This document shows, one piece after another, positions 1 to 13,400 of a stretch of DNA of 64,000 bases. The stretch is taken from NCBI GenBank assembly GCA_038025085.1, contig CM076145.1, positions 11,505,000 to 11,568,999 on the forward strand. Direction: 5' to 3'. The notes under the pieces were generated by a model, which was given only the letters and a program-made list of their open reading frames with translations, was not told where the DNA came from and ran no database searches. The position numbers and the translations under genes were made by a program. How positions within the stretch are numbered: the first letter of the stretch is position 1; each line of letters opens with the position of its first letter. Source of the stretch: Tetragonia tetragonoides (Eukaryota > Streptophyta > Magnoliopsida > Caryophyllales > Aizoaceae).

Positions 1-1727
1 AAACAATGTATTTGGATGCTTTCTCTTAATATACAACACAAAATAACTCAAATCTCTTTCACCCTACTCGTATAAGCTTTTAAAACGCGTAAATGCATTC
101 AAAAGCTTGAGTTGAAGCTTGTTTGTACATGTAAATATCCTTGGTGTAGTTTTTCACTCCAATGAATGCAAACAAAGCTTTTGGGTGCTTTCTCTGAAAA
201 TACAACACAAAAGAACTCAATCTCTTTCACCCTAGATGTAAGAGCTGTTAGAACGCGTAAATGCATTCAAAAGGTGGAGTTAAAGCTTCGTTTGCATTCA
301 TTGGAGTGAGAAACTACACCAAGGATGTTTACAAGTACAAACAAGCTTCAACTCAAGCTTTTGAATGTATTTACGCGTTTTAAAAGCTCATATGACTAGG
401 GCGAAAAAGATTGAGTTCTTTTGTGTTGTATTTTAAGAGAAAGCAACCAAAAGCTTTGTTTGCATTCATTTCAGTGAGAATTTACAACTACAAACAAGCT
501 TCAACTCAAAATTTTGAATGTATTTACGCATTTTAACAGCTCTTACAACTAGGGTGAAAGAGATTGAGTTCTGTTGTGTTGTATATTAAGAGAAATCACA
601 CAAATGCTTTGTTTGCATTCATTTGAGTGAGAAACTACACCAAGAATGTTTACAAGTACAAACAATCTTCAATTCAAGCTTTTGAAAGCATTTACGCGTT
701 TTAAAACCTCATACGACTAGGGTGAAAAAGATTGAGTTCTTTTGTGTTGTATTTTAAGAGAAAGCAACCAAAAGCTTTGTTTACATTCATTTCAGTGAGA
801 AACTACACCAAGAATGTTTACAAGTACAAACAAGCTTCAACTCAACCTTTTGAATGCATTTACGCGTTTTAAAAGCTCATATGACTAGGATGAAAAAGAA
901 TGAGGTCTTTTGTGTTGTATATTAAGAGAACGCACCCAAATGTTTTGTTTGCATTCATTTCAGTGAGAAACTACACCAAGAATGTTTACAAGTACAAACA
1001 AGCTTCAACTCAAGCTTTTGAATGCATTTACGTGTTTTAAAAGCTCATATGATTAGGGTGAAAAGAGATTAGGTTCTTTTGTGTTGTATATTAAGAGAAA
1101 GCACCCAAATGCTTTGTTTACATTAATTTGAGTGTGAAACTACCCCAAGGATGTTTACAACTACAAACAAGCTTGAACTCAAGCTTTTGAATGCATTTAA
1201 GCGTTATAAAAGCTCATATGACAAGGGTGAAAGAGATTGAGTTCTTTGTGTTGTATTTTAAGAGAACGCACCCAAATGCTTTGTTTGCATTCATTTGAGT
1301 GAGAAACTTAACCAAGGATGTTTACAAGTACAAACAAGCTTCAACTCAAGCTTTTGAATGCATTTACGCGTTTTAAAAGCTCATATGACTAGGGTGAAAG
1401 AGATTGAGGTCTTTTGTGTTGTATATTAAGAGAAAGCACCCAAATGCTTTGTTTGCATTCATTTGAGTGAGAAACTACACCAAGGATGTTTACAAGTAGA
1501 AACAAGCTTTAACTCCACCTTTTGAATGCATTTACGCGTTTTAACAGCTCTTACGTCTAGGGTGAAAGAGAATGAGTTCTTTTGTGTTGTATATTAAGAG
1601 AAAGCACCCAAATGCTATGGTTGCATTCATTTGAGTGAGAAACTACACCAAGTATGTTTACAAGCACAAACAAGCTTTAACTCCATCTTTTGAATGCCTT
1701 TACGCAATTTAACAGCTCTTACAACTA

Positions 1728-3109
1728 GGGTGAAAGAGATTGAGTTCTTTTGTGTTGTATATTAAGAGAAATCAACCCAAATGGTTTGTTTGCATTCATT
1801 TGAGTGAGAAACTACACCAAAGATGTTACAAGTACAAACAAGCTTTAACTCCACCTTTTGAATGCATATACGCGATTTAAAACCACATACGACTAGGGTG
1901 AAAGAGATTGAGTTCTTTTGTGTTGTATTTTCAGAGAAAGCACCCAAAAGCTTTGTTTGCATTCGTTGGAGGGAGAAACTACACCAAGGATGTTTACAAG
2001 TACAAACAAGCTTCAACTCAAAATTTTGAATGTATTCACAATCAAATGAATGCAAATAAAGCATTTGGGTGCTTTCTCTTAATATACAACACAAAAGACC
2101 TCAATCTCTTTCACCCTAGTCGTATGAGGTTTTAAAACGCGTAAATGCTTTCAAAAGCTTGAGTTGAAGCTTGTTTGTACTTGTAAACATCCTTGGTGTA
2201 GTTTCTCCCTCAAATGAATGCAAACAAAGCATTTGGGTGCTTTCTCTGAAAATACAACACAAAAGAACTCAATCTCTTTCACCCTAGTCGTATGAGGTTT
2301 TGAAACGCGTATATGCATTCAAAAGCTTAAGTTGAAGCTTGTTTGTACTTGTAAACATCCATGGTAAAGTTTCTCACTCAACTGAATGCAAACAAAGCAT
2401 TTTGGTGCTTTCTCTTAATATACAACACAAAAGAACTCAATCTTTTTCACCCTAGTCATATGAGCTTTTAAAACGCGTAAATGCATTCAAAAGATTGAGT
2501 TTAAGCTTGTTTGTACTTGTAAACATCCTTGGTGTGGTTTCTCATACAACTAGGGTGAAAGAGATTGAGTTCTTTTGTGTTGCATTTTCAGAGAAAGCAC
2601 CCAAATGCTTTGTTTGCATTCATTTGAGGGAGAAACTACACCAAGGATGTTTACAAGTACAAACAAGCTTCAACTCAAGCTTTTGAAAGCATTTACGCGT
2701 TTTAAAACCTCATACGACTAGGGTGAAAGAGATTGAGGTCTTTTGTGTTGTATATTAAGAGAAAGCACCCAAATGCTTTATTTGCATTCATTTGATTGTG
2801 AATACATTCAAAATTTTGAGTTGAAGCTTGTTTGTACTTGTAAACATCCTTGGTGTAGTTTCTCACTCCAATGAATGCAAACAAAGCTTTTGGGTGCTTT
2901 CTCTGAAAATACAACACAAAAGAACTCAATCTCTTTCACCCTAGTCGTATGTGGTTTTAAATCGCGTATATGCATTCAAAAGGTGGAGTTAAAGCTTGTT
3001 TGTACTTGTAACATCCTTGGTGTAGTTTCTCACTCAATTGAATGCAAACAAAGCATTTGGGTGCTTTCTCTTAATATACAACACAAAAGAACTCAATCTC
3101 TTTCACCCT
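1728..3109. repeat. Large inverted repeat (two arms of about 569 bp)
   Basis: Arm 1728-2296 is the reverse complement of arm 2541-3109, with a spacer of 244 bp. Mirror positions sum to about 4837. Both arms carry the same private features, including a one-base shortening in the TTGTAACATCC segment and the ATTCACAATCAAATG junction. Few mismatches are seen by eye. The arms therefore arose by inverted duplication, not by chance apposition of opposite monomers. Confidence 0.85.
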
Positions 3110-3164
3110 AGTTGTATGAGGTTTTAAAACGCGTATATGCATTCAAAAGCTTAAGTTTAGTTTC

Positions 3165-3225
3165 TCACCTTTTTGCCTATTAGGGTGAAAGAGATTGAGT
3201 TCTTTTGTGTTGTAATTTTACGAGT
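3165..3225 (-). repeat. Short inverted footprint at a satellite deletion
   Basis: Forward satellite breaks at AAGCTTAAGTTTAGTTTCTC, passes a few unplaced bases (CTTTTTGCCTATT), runs about 45 bp of reverse monomer (TAGGGTGAAAGAGATTGAG onwards), then resumes forward at AGTTAAAGCTTG. The same footprint is at about 6347-6402 and 10189-10247, so it was copied with the higher-order repeat. Confidence 0.8.
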
Positions 3226-3450
3226 TAAAGCTTGTTTGTACTTGTAAACATCCTTGGTGTAGTTTCTCCCTCAAATGAATGCAAACAAAGCATTTGTGTG
3301 ATTTCTCTTAATATACAACACAAAATAACTCAATCTCTATCACCCTAGTCATAAGAGCTGTGAAAACGCGTAAATGCATTCAAAAGCTTGAGTTTAAGCT
3401 TGTTTGTACTCGTAAACATCCTAGGTGTAGTTTCACACTCAAATGAATGC

Positions 3451-6400
3451 AAACAATGTATTTGGATGCTTTCTCTTGATATACAACACAAAATAACTCA
3501 AATCTCTTTCACCCTACTCGTATAAGCTTTTAAAACGCGTAAATGCATTCAAAAGCTTGAGTTGAAGCTTGTTTGTACATGTAAACATCCTTGGTGTAGT
3601 TTGTCACTCCAATGAATGCAAACAAAGCTTTTGGGTGCTTTCTCTGAAAATACAACACAAAAGAACTCAATCTCTTTCACCCTAGATGTAAGAGCTGTTA
3701 AAACGCGTAAATGCATTCAAAAGGTGGAGTTAAAGCTTTGTTTGCATTCATTGGAGTGAGAAACTACACCAAGGATGTTTACAAGTACAAACAAGCTTCA
3801 ACTCAAGCTTTTGAATGTATTTACGCGTTTTAAAAGCTCATATGACTAGGGCGAAAAAGATTGAGTTCTTTTGTGTTGTATTTTAAGAGAAAGCAACCAA
3901 AAGCTTTGTTTGCATTCATTTCAGGGAGAATTTACAAGTACAAACAAGCTTCAACTCAAAATTTTGAATGTATTTACGCATTTTAACAGCTCTTACAAAT
4001 AGGGTGAAAGAGATTGAGTTCTGTTGTGTTGTATATTAAGAGAAATCACACAAATACTTTGTTTGCATTCATTTGAGTGAGAAACTACACCAAGAATGTT
4101 TACAAGTACAAACAAGCTTCAATTCAAGCTTTTGAAAGCATTTACGCGTTTTAAAACCTCATACGACTAGGGTGAAAAAGATTGAGTTCTTTTGTGTTGT
4201 ATTTTAAGAGAAAGCAACCAAAAGCTTTGTTTGCATTCATTTCAGTGAGAAACTACACCAAGAATGTTTACAAGTACAAACAAGCTTCAACTCAACCTTT
4301 TGAATGCATTTACGCCTTTTAAAAGCTTATATGACTAGGGTGAAAAAGAATGAGGTCTTTTGTGTTGTATATTAAGAGAACGCACCCAAATGTTTTGTTT
4401 GCATTCATTTCAGTGAGAAACTACACCAAGAATGTTTACAAGTACAAACAAGCTTCAACTCATGCTTTTGAATGCATTTACGTGTTTTAAAAGCTCATAT
4501 GACTAGGGTGAAAAGAGATTGAGTTCTTTTGTGTTGTATATTAAGAGAAAGCACCCAAATGCTTTGTTTACATTCATTTGAGTGAGAAACTACACGAAGG
4601 ATGTTTACAAGCACAAACAAGCTTTAACTCCACCTTTTGAATGCATTTACGCAATTTAACAGCTCTTACAACTAGGGTGAAAGAGATTGAGTTCTTTTGT
4701 GTAGTATATTAAGAGAAATCACCCAAATGGTTTGTTTGCATTCATTTGAGTGAGAAACTACACCAAAGATGTTACAAGTACAAACAAGCTTTAACTCCAC
4801 CTTTTGAATGCATATACGCGATTTAAAACCACATACGACTAGGGTGAAAGAGATTGAGTTCTTTTGTGTTGTATTTTCAGAGAAAGCACCCAAAAGCTTT
4901 GTTTGCATTCATTGGAGTGAGAAACTACACCAAGGATGTTTACAAGTACAAACAAGCTTCAACTCAAAATTTTGAATGTATTCACAATCAAATGAATGCA
5001 AATAAAGCATTTGGGTGCTTTCTCTTAATATACAACACAAAAGACCTCAATCTCTTTCACCCTAGTCGTATGAGGTTTTAAAACGCGTAAATGCTTTCAA
5101 AAGCTTGAGTTGAAGCTTGTTTGTACTTGTAAACATCCTTGGTGTAGTTTCTCCCTCAAATGAATGCAAACAAGGCATTTGGGTGCTTTCTCTGAAAATG
5201 CAACACAAAAGAACTCAATCTCTTTCACCCTAGTTGTATGAGGTTTCGAAACGCGTATATGCATTAAAAAGCTTAAGTTGAAGCTTGTTTGTACTTGTAA
5301 ACATCCTTGGTAAAGTTTCTCACTCAAATGAATGCAAACAAAGCATTTTGGTGCTTTCTCTTCATATACAACACAAAAGAACTCAATCTTTTTCACCCTA
5401 GTCATATGAGCTTTTAAAACGCGTAAATGCATTCAAAAGCTTGAGTTTAAGCTTGTTTGTACTTGTAAACATCCTTGGTGTAGTTTCTCACTCAAATGAA
5501 TGCAAACAAAGCATTTGGGTGCTTTCTCTTAATATACAACACAAAAGAACTCAATCTCTTTCACCCTAGTTGTAAGAGCTGTTAAAACGCGTAAATGCAT
5601 TCGAAAGCTTGAGTTGAAGCTTGTTTGTACTTGTAAACATCCTTGGTTAAGTTTCTTACTTAATTGAATGCAAACAAAGCATTTGGGTGCTTTCTCTTAA
5701 TATACAACACAAAAGACCTCAATCTCTTTCACCCTAGTCATATGAGCTTTTAAAACGCGTAAATACATTCAAAAGCTTGAGTTGAAGCTTTTTTGTACTT
5801 GTAAACATCCTTGGTGTAGTTTCTCACTCCAATGAATGCAAACAAAGCTTTTAGGTGCTTTCTCTGAAAATTCAACACAAGTACTTGTAAACACCCAAAC
5901 TGTTTAAAGCGCGTATATGCATTCAAAACGCGTAAATGCACCCAAACCCTAGATGTAAGAGCTGTTAAAACGCGTAAATGCATTCAAAAGGTGGAGTTAA
6001 AGCTTGTTTGTACTTGTAAATATCCTTGGTGTAGTTTCTCACTCAAATGAATGCAAACAAAGCATTTGGGTGCTTTCTCTTAATATACAACACAAAAGAC
6101 CTCAATCTCTTTCACCCTAGTCAAATGAGCTTTTAAAACGCGTAAATACATTCAAAAGCTTGAGTTGAAGCTTGTTTGTACTTGTAAACATCCTTGGTGT
6201 AGTTTCTCACTCCAATGAATGCAAACAAAGCATTTGGGTGCTTTCTCTTAATATACAACACAAAAGAACTCAATCTCTTTCACCCTAGTTGTATGAGGTT
6301 TTAAAACGCGTATATGCATTCAAAAGCTTAAGTTTAGTTTCTCACCTTTTTGCCTATTAGGGTGAAAGAGATTGAGTTCTTTTGTGTTGTAATTTTACGA

Positions 6401-6627
6401 GTTAAAGCTTGTTTGTACTTGTAAACATCCTTGGTGTAGTTTCTCCCTCAAATGAATGCAAACAAAGCATTTGTGTGATTTCTCTTAATATACAACACAA
6501 AATAACTCAATCTCTATCACCCTAGTCATAAGAGCTGTGAAAACGCGTAAATGCATTCAAAAGCTTGAGTTTAAGCTTGTTTGTACTCGTAAACATCCTA
6601 GGTGTAGTTTCACACTCAAATGAATGC
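3451..6627. repeat. Higher-order repeat copy 2 (3.18 kb)
   Basis: Same start variant as copy 1. Order is forward to about 3732, reverse to about 4981, forward to about 6346, a reverse footprint near 6350-6402, then forward. It matches copy 3 closely but is 671 bp shorter. The shortfall is two losses: about three monomers matching 7740-8244 of copy 3, and one monomer matching about 9250-9418. Whole-monomer losses suggest unequal exchange. Confidence 0.85.
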
Positions 6628-9600
6628 AAACAATGTATTTGGATGCTTTCTCTTGATATACAACACAAAATAACTCAAATCTCTTTCACCCTACTCGTAT
6701 AAGCTTTTAAAACGCGTAAATGCATTCAAAAGCTTGAGTTGAAGCTTGTTTGTACATGTAAACATCCTTGGTGTAGTTTGTCACTCCAATGAATGCAAAC
6801 AAAGCTTTTGGGTGCTTTCTCTGAAAATACAACACAAAAGAACTCAATCTCTTTCACCCTAGATGTAAGAGCTGTTAAAACGCGTAAATGCATTCAAAAG
6901 GTGGAGTTAAAGCTTTGTTTGCATTCATTGGAGTGAGAAACTACACCAAGGATGTTTACAAGTACAAACAAGCTTCAACTCAAGCTTTTGAATGTATTTA
7001 CGCGTTTTAAAAGCACATATGACTAGGGCGAAAAAGATTGAGTTCTTTTGTGTTGTATTTTAAGAGAAAGCAACTAAAAGCTTTGTTTGCATTCATTTCA
7101 GGGAGAATTTACAAGTACAAACAAGCTTCAACTCAAAATTTTGAATGTATTTACGCATTTTAACAGCTCTTACAAATAGGGTGAAAGAGATTGAGTTCTG
7201 TTGTGTTGTATATTAAGAGAAATCACACAAATACTTTGTTTGCATTCATTTGAGTGAGAAACTACACCAAGAATGTTTACAAGTACAAACAAGCTTCAAT
7301 TCAAGCTTTTGAAAGCATTTACGCGTTTTAAAACCTCATACGACTAGGGTGAAAAAGATTGAGTTCTTTTGTGTTGTATTTTAAGAGAAAGCAACCAAAA
7401 GCTTTGTTTGCATTCATTTCAGTGAGAAACTCCACCAAGAATGTTTACAAGTACAAACAAGCTTCAACTCAACCTTTTGAATGCATTTACGCGTTTTAAA
7501 AGCTTATATGACTAGGGTGAAAAAGAATGAGGTCTTTTGTGTTGTATATTAAGAGAACGCACCCAAATGTTTTGTTTGCATTCATTTCAGTGAGAAACTA
7601 CACCAAGAATGTTTACAAGTACAAACAAGCTTCAACTCAAGCTTTTGAATGCATTTACGTGTTTTAAAAGCTCATATGACTAGGGTGAAAAGAGATTGAG
7701 TTCTTTTGTGTTGTATATTAAGAGAAAGCACCCAAATGCTTTGTTTACATTAATTTGAGTGTGAAACTACCCCAAGGATGTTTATAACTACAAACAAGCT
7801 TGAACTCAAGCTTTTGAATGCATTTAAGCGTTTTAAAAGCTCATACGACAAGGGTGAAAGAGATTGAGTTCTTTGTGTTGTATTTTAAGAGAACGCACCC
7901 AAATGCTTTGTTTGCATTCATTTAAGTGAGAAACTTAACCAAGGATGTTTACAAGTACAAACAAGCTTCAACTCAAGCTTTTGAATGCATTTACGCGTTT
8001 TAAAAGCTCATATGACTAGGGTGAAAGAGATTTTGGTCTTTTGTGTTGTATATTAAGAGAAAGCACCCAAATGCTTTGTTTGCATTCATTTGAGTGAGAA
8101 ACTGCACCAAGGTTGTTTACAAGTACAAACAAGCTTTAACTCCACCTTTTGAATGCATTTACACGTTTTAACAGCTCTTACATCTAGGGTGGAAGAGATT
8201 GAGTTCTTTTGTGTTGTATAATAAGAGAATGCACCCAAATGCTTTGTTTACATTCATTTGAGTGAGAAACTACACGAAGGATGTTTACAAGCACAAACAA
8301 GCTTTAACTCCACCTTTTGAATGCATTTACGCAATTTAACAGCTCTTACAACTAGGGTGAAAGAGATTGAGTTCTTTTGTGTTGTATATTAAGAGAAATC
8401 ACCCAAATGGTTTGTTCGCATTCATTTGAGTGAGAAACTACACCAAATATGTTACAAGTACAAACAAGCTTTAACTCCACCTTTCGAATGCATATACGCG
8501 ATTTAAAACCACATACGACTAGGGTGAAAGAGATTGAGTTCTTTTGTGTTGTATTTTCAGAGAAAGCACCCAAAAGCTTTGTTTGCATTCATTGGAGTGA
8601 GAAACTACACCAAGGATGTTTACAAGTACAAACAAGCTTCAACTCAAAATTTTGAATGTATTCACAATCAAATGAATGCAAATAAAGCATTTGGGTGCTT
8701 TCTCTTAATATACAACACAAAAGACCTCAATCTCTTTCACCCTAGTCGTATGAGGTTTTAAAACGCGTAAATGCTTTCAAAAGCTTGAGTTGAAGCTTGT
8801 TTGTACTTGTAAACATCCTTGGTGTAGTTTCTCCCTCAAATGAATGCAAACAAAGCATTTGGGTGCTTTCTCTGAAAATGCAACACAAAAGAACTCAATC
8901 TCTTTCACCCTAGTTGTATGAGGTTTCGAAACGCGTATATGCATTAAAAAGCTTAAGTTGAAGCTTGTTTGTACTTGTAAACATCCTTGGTAAAGTTTCT
9001 CACTCAAATGAATGCAAACAAAGCATTTTGGTGCTTTCTCTTCATATACAACACAAAAGAACTCAATCTCTTTCACCCTAGTCATATGAGCTTTTAAAAC
9101 GCGTAAATGCATTCAAAAGCTTGAGTTTAAGCTTGTTTGTACTTGTAAACATCCTTGGTGTAGTTTCTCACTCAAATGAATGCAAACAAAGCATTTGGGT
9201 GCTTTCTCTTAATATACAACACAAAAGAACTCAATCTCTTTCACCCTAGTTGTAAGAGCTGTTAAAATGCGTAAATGCATTCAAAAGGTGGAGTTAAAGC
9301 TTGTTTGTACTTGTAAACATCCTTGGTGTAGTTTCTCACTCAAATGAATGCAAACAAAGCATTTGGGTGCTTTCTCTTAATATACAACACAAAAGACTTG
9401 AATCTCTTTCACCCTAATCTTAAGAGCTGTTAAAACGCGTAAATACATTCGAAAGCTTGAGTTGAAGCTTGTTTGTACTTGTAAACATCCTTGGTTAAGT
9501 TTCTTACTTAATTGAATGCAAACAAAGCATTTGGGTGCTTTCTCTTAATATACAACACAAAAGACCTCAATCTCTTTCACCCTAGTCATATGAGCTTTTA

Positions 9601-10475
9601 AAACGCGTAAATACATTCAAAAGCTTGAGTTGAAGCTTTTTTGTACTTGTAAACATCCTTGGTGTAGTTTCTCACTCCAATGAATGCAAACAACGCTTAT
9701 AGGTGCTTTCTCTGAAAATTCAACACAAGTACTTGTAAACACCCAAACTGTTTAAAACGCGTATATGCATTCAAAACGCGTAAATGCACCCAAACCCTAG
9801 ATGTAAGAGCTGTTAAAACGCGTAAATGCATTCAAAAGGTGGAGTTAAAGCTTGTTTGTACTTGTAAACATCCTTGGTGTAGTTTCTCACTCAAATGAAT
9901 GCAAACAAAGCATTTGGGTGCTTTCTCTTAATATACAACACAAAAGACCTCAATCTCTTTCACCCTAGTCAAATGAGCTTTTAAAACGCGTAAATACATT
10001 CAAAAGCTTGAGTTGAAGGTTGTTTGTACTTGTAAACATCCTTGGTGTAGTTTCTCACTCCAATGAATGCAAACAAAGCATTTGGGTGCTTTCTCTTAAT
10101 ATACAACACAAAAGAACTCAATCTCTTTCACCCTAGTTGTATGAGGTTTTAAAACGCGTATATGCATTCAAAAGCTTAAGTTTAGTTTCTCACCTTTTTG
10201 CCTATTAGGGTGAAAGAGATTGAGTTCTTTTGTGTTGTAATTTTACGAGTTAAAGCTTGTTTGTACTTGTAGACATCCTTGGTGTAGTTTCTCCCTCAAA
10301 TGAATCCAAACAAAGCATTTGTGTGATTTCTCTTAATATACAACACAAAATAACTCAATCTCTATCACCCTAGTCATAAGAGCTGTGAAAACGCGTAAAT
10401 GCATTCAAAAGCTTGAGTTTAAGCTTGTTTGTACTCGTAAACATCCTAGGTGTAGTTTCACACTCAAATGAATGC
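6628..10475. repeat. Higher-order repeat copy 3 (3.85 kb)
   Basis: Longest copy. Forward to about 6912, reverse to about 8662, forward to about 10188, a reverse footprint near 10190-10240, then forward. Very close to copies 2 and 4, including the same rare point variants and the same forward-to-reverse breakpoint at AAAGCTTTGTTTGC. Confidence 0.85.
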
Positions 10476-13400
10476 AAACAATGTATTTGGATGCTTTCTC
10501 TTGATATACAACACAAAATAACTCAAATCTCTTTCACCCTACTCGTATAAGCTTTTAAAACGCGTAAATGCATTCAAAAGCTTGAGTTGAAGCTTGTTTG
10601 TACATGTAAACATCCTTGGTGTAGTTTGTCACTCCAATGAATGCAAACAAAGCTTTTGGGTGCTTTCTCTGAAAATACAACACAAAAGAACTCAATCTCT
10701 TTCACCCTAGATGTAAGAGCTGTTAAAACGCGTAAATGCATTCAAAAGGTGGAGTTAAAGCTTTGTTTGCATTCATTGGAGTGAGAAACTACACCAAGGA
10801 TGTTTACAAGTACAAACAAGCTTCAACTCAAGCTTTTGAATGTATTTACGCGTTTTAAAAGCTCTTATGACTAGGGCGAAAAAGATTGAGTTCTTTTGTG
10901 TTGTATTTTAAGAGAAAGCAACCAAAAGCTTTGTTTGCATTCATTTCAGTGAGAATTTACATGTACAAACAAGCTTCAACTCAAAATTTTGAATGTATTT
11001 ACGCATTTTAACAGCTCTTACAAATAGGGTGAAAGAGATTGAGTTCTGTTGTGTTGTATATTAAGAGAAATCACACAAATACTTTGTTTGCATTCATTTG
11101 AGTGAGAAACTACACCAAGAATGTTTACAAGTACAAACAAGCTTCAATTCAAGCTTTTGAAAGCATTTACGCGTTTTAAAACCGCATACGACTAGGGTGA
11201 AAAAGATTGAGTTCTTTTGTGTTGTATTTTAAGAGAAAGCAACCAAAAGCTTTGTTTGCATTCATTTCAGTGAGAAACTACACCAAGAATGTTTACAAGT
11301 ACAAACAAGCTTCAACTCAACCTTTTGAATGCATTTACGCGTTTTAAAAGCTTATATGACTAGGGTGAAAAAGAATGAGGTCTTTTGTGTTGTATATTAA
11401 GAGAACGCACCCAATGTTTTGTTTGCATTCATTTCAGTGAGAAACTACACCAAGAATGTTTACAAGTACAAACAAGCTTCAACTCAAGCTTTTGAATGCA
11501 TTTACGTGTTTTAAAAGCTCATATGACTAGGGTGAAAAGAGATTGAGTTCTTTTGTGTTGTATATTAAGAGAAAGAACCCAAATGCTTTGTTTACATTAA
11601 TTTGAGTGTGAAACTATCCCAAGGATGTTTATAACTACAAACAAGCTTGAACTCAAGCTTTTGAATGCATTTAAGCGTTTTAAAAGCTCATACGACAAGG
11701 GTGAAAGAGATTGAGTTCTTTGTGTTGTATTTTAAGAGAACGCACCCAAATGCTTTGTTTGCATTCATTTAAGTGAGAAACTTAACCAAGGATGTTTACA
11801 AGTACAAACAAGCTTCAACTCAAGCTTTTGAATGCATTTACGCGTTTTAAAAGCTCATATGACTAGGGTGAAAGAGATTTTGGTCTTTTGTGTTGTATAT
11901 TAAGAGAAAGCACCCAAATGCTTTGTTTGCATTCATTTGAGTGAGAAACTGCACCAAGGTTGTTTACAAGTACAAACAAGCTTTAACTCCACCTTTTGAA
12001 TGCATTTACACGTTTTAACAGCTCTTACATCTAGGGTGGAAGAGATTGAGTTCTTTTGTGTTGTATATTAAGAGAAAGCACCCAAATGCTTTGTTTACAT
12101 TCATTTGAGTGAGAAACTACATGAAGGATGTTTACAAGCACAAACAAGCTTTAACTCCACCTTTTGAATGCATTTACGCAATTTAACAGCTCTTACAACT
12201 AGGGTGAAAGAGATTGAGTTCTTTTGTGTTGTATATTAAGAGAAATCACCCAAATGGTTTGTTTGCATTCATTTGAGTGAGAAACTACACCAAAGATGTT
12301 ACAAGTACAAACAAGCTTTAACTCCACCTTTTGAATGCATATACGCGATTTAAAACTACATACGACTAGGGTGAAAGAGATTGAGTTCTTTTGTGTTGTA
12401 TTTTCAGAGAAAGCACCCAAAAGCTTTGTTTGCATTCATTGGAGTGAGAAACTACACCAAGGATGTTTACAAGTACAAACAAGCTTCAACTCAAAATTTT
12501 GAATGTATTCACAATCAAATGAATGCAAATAAAGCATTTGGGTGCTTTCTCTTAATATACAACACAAAAGACCTCAATCTCTTTCACCCTAGTCGTATGA
12601 GGTTTTAAAACGCGTAAATGCTTTCAAAAGCTTGAGTTGAAGCTTGTTTGTACTTGTCAACATCCTTGGTGTAGTTTCTCCCTCAAATGAATGCAAACAA
12701 AGCATTTGGGTGCTTTCTCTGAAAATGCAACACAAAAGAACTCAATCTCTTTCACCCTAGTTGTATGAGGTTTCGAAACGCGTATATGCATTAAAAAGCT
12801 TAAGTTGAAGCTTGTTTGTACTTGTAAACATCCTTGGTAAAGTTTCTCACTCAAATGAATGCAAACAAAGCATTTTGGTGCTTTCTCTTCATATACAACA
12901 CAAAAGAACTCAATCTTTTTCACCCTAGTCATATGAGCTTTTAAAACGCGTAAATGCATTCAAAAGCTTGAGTTTATGCTTGTTTGTACTTGTAAACATC
13001 CTTGGTGTAGTTTCTCACTCAAATGAATGCAAACAAAGCATTTGGGTGCTTTCTCTTAATATACAACACAAAAGAACTCAATCTCTTTCACCCTAGTTGT
13101 AAGAGCTGTTAAAATGCGTAAATGCATTCAAAAGGTGGAGTTAAAGCTTGTTTGTACTTGTAAACATCCTTGGTGTAGTTTCTCACTCAAATGAATGCAA
13201 ACAAAGCATTTGGGTGCTTTCTCTTAATATACAACACAAAAGACTTGAATCTCTTTCACCCTAATCTTAAGAGCTGTTAAAACGCGTAAATACATTCGAA
13301 AGCTTGAGTTGAAGCTTGTTTGTACTTGTAAACATCCTTGGTTAAGTTTCTTACTTAATTGAATGCAAACAAAGCATTTGGGTGCTTTCTCTTAATATAC

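Larger units (their letters stand above)
1..3450. repeat. Higher-order repeat copy 1 (3.45 kb)
   Basis: Starts at the rare variant AAACAATGTATTTGGATGC, which recurs at 3451, 6628 and 10476 and marks the copy boundaries. Order is forward (1-288), reverse (289-2037), forward, reverse, forward, with a short reverse footprint near 3178-3222. This copy differs from the other three by an internal inverted duplication (arms 1728-2296 and 2541-3109). The window edge may cut its true start. Confidence 0.8.

Noticed and set aside
1762..3111. Open frames of 60-111 codons in the satellite, on both strands, with similar translations
   Set aside because: They recur in every monomer arrangement, overlap on opposite strands, follow the repeat period and have no independent coding signs. 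They are by-products of a 168-bp (multiple of three) repeat.
4672..5432. Apparent conserved protein family, same peptide at many positions in the array
   Set aside because: Conservation is at DNA level through tandem duplication; the other frames are equally conserved.
5935..5960. Telomere-like CCCTAG / AAACCCTAG motifs
   Set aside because: They are isolated copies of the monomer's CACCCTAG segment; there is no tandem CCCTAAA run.
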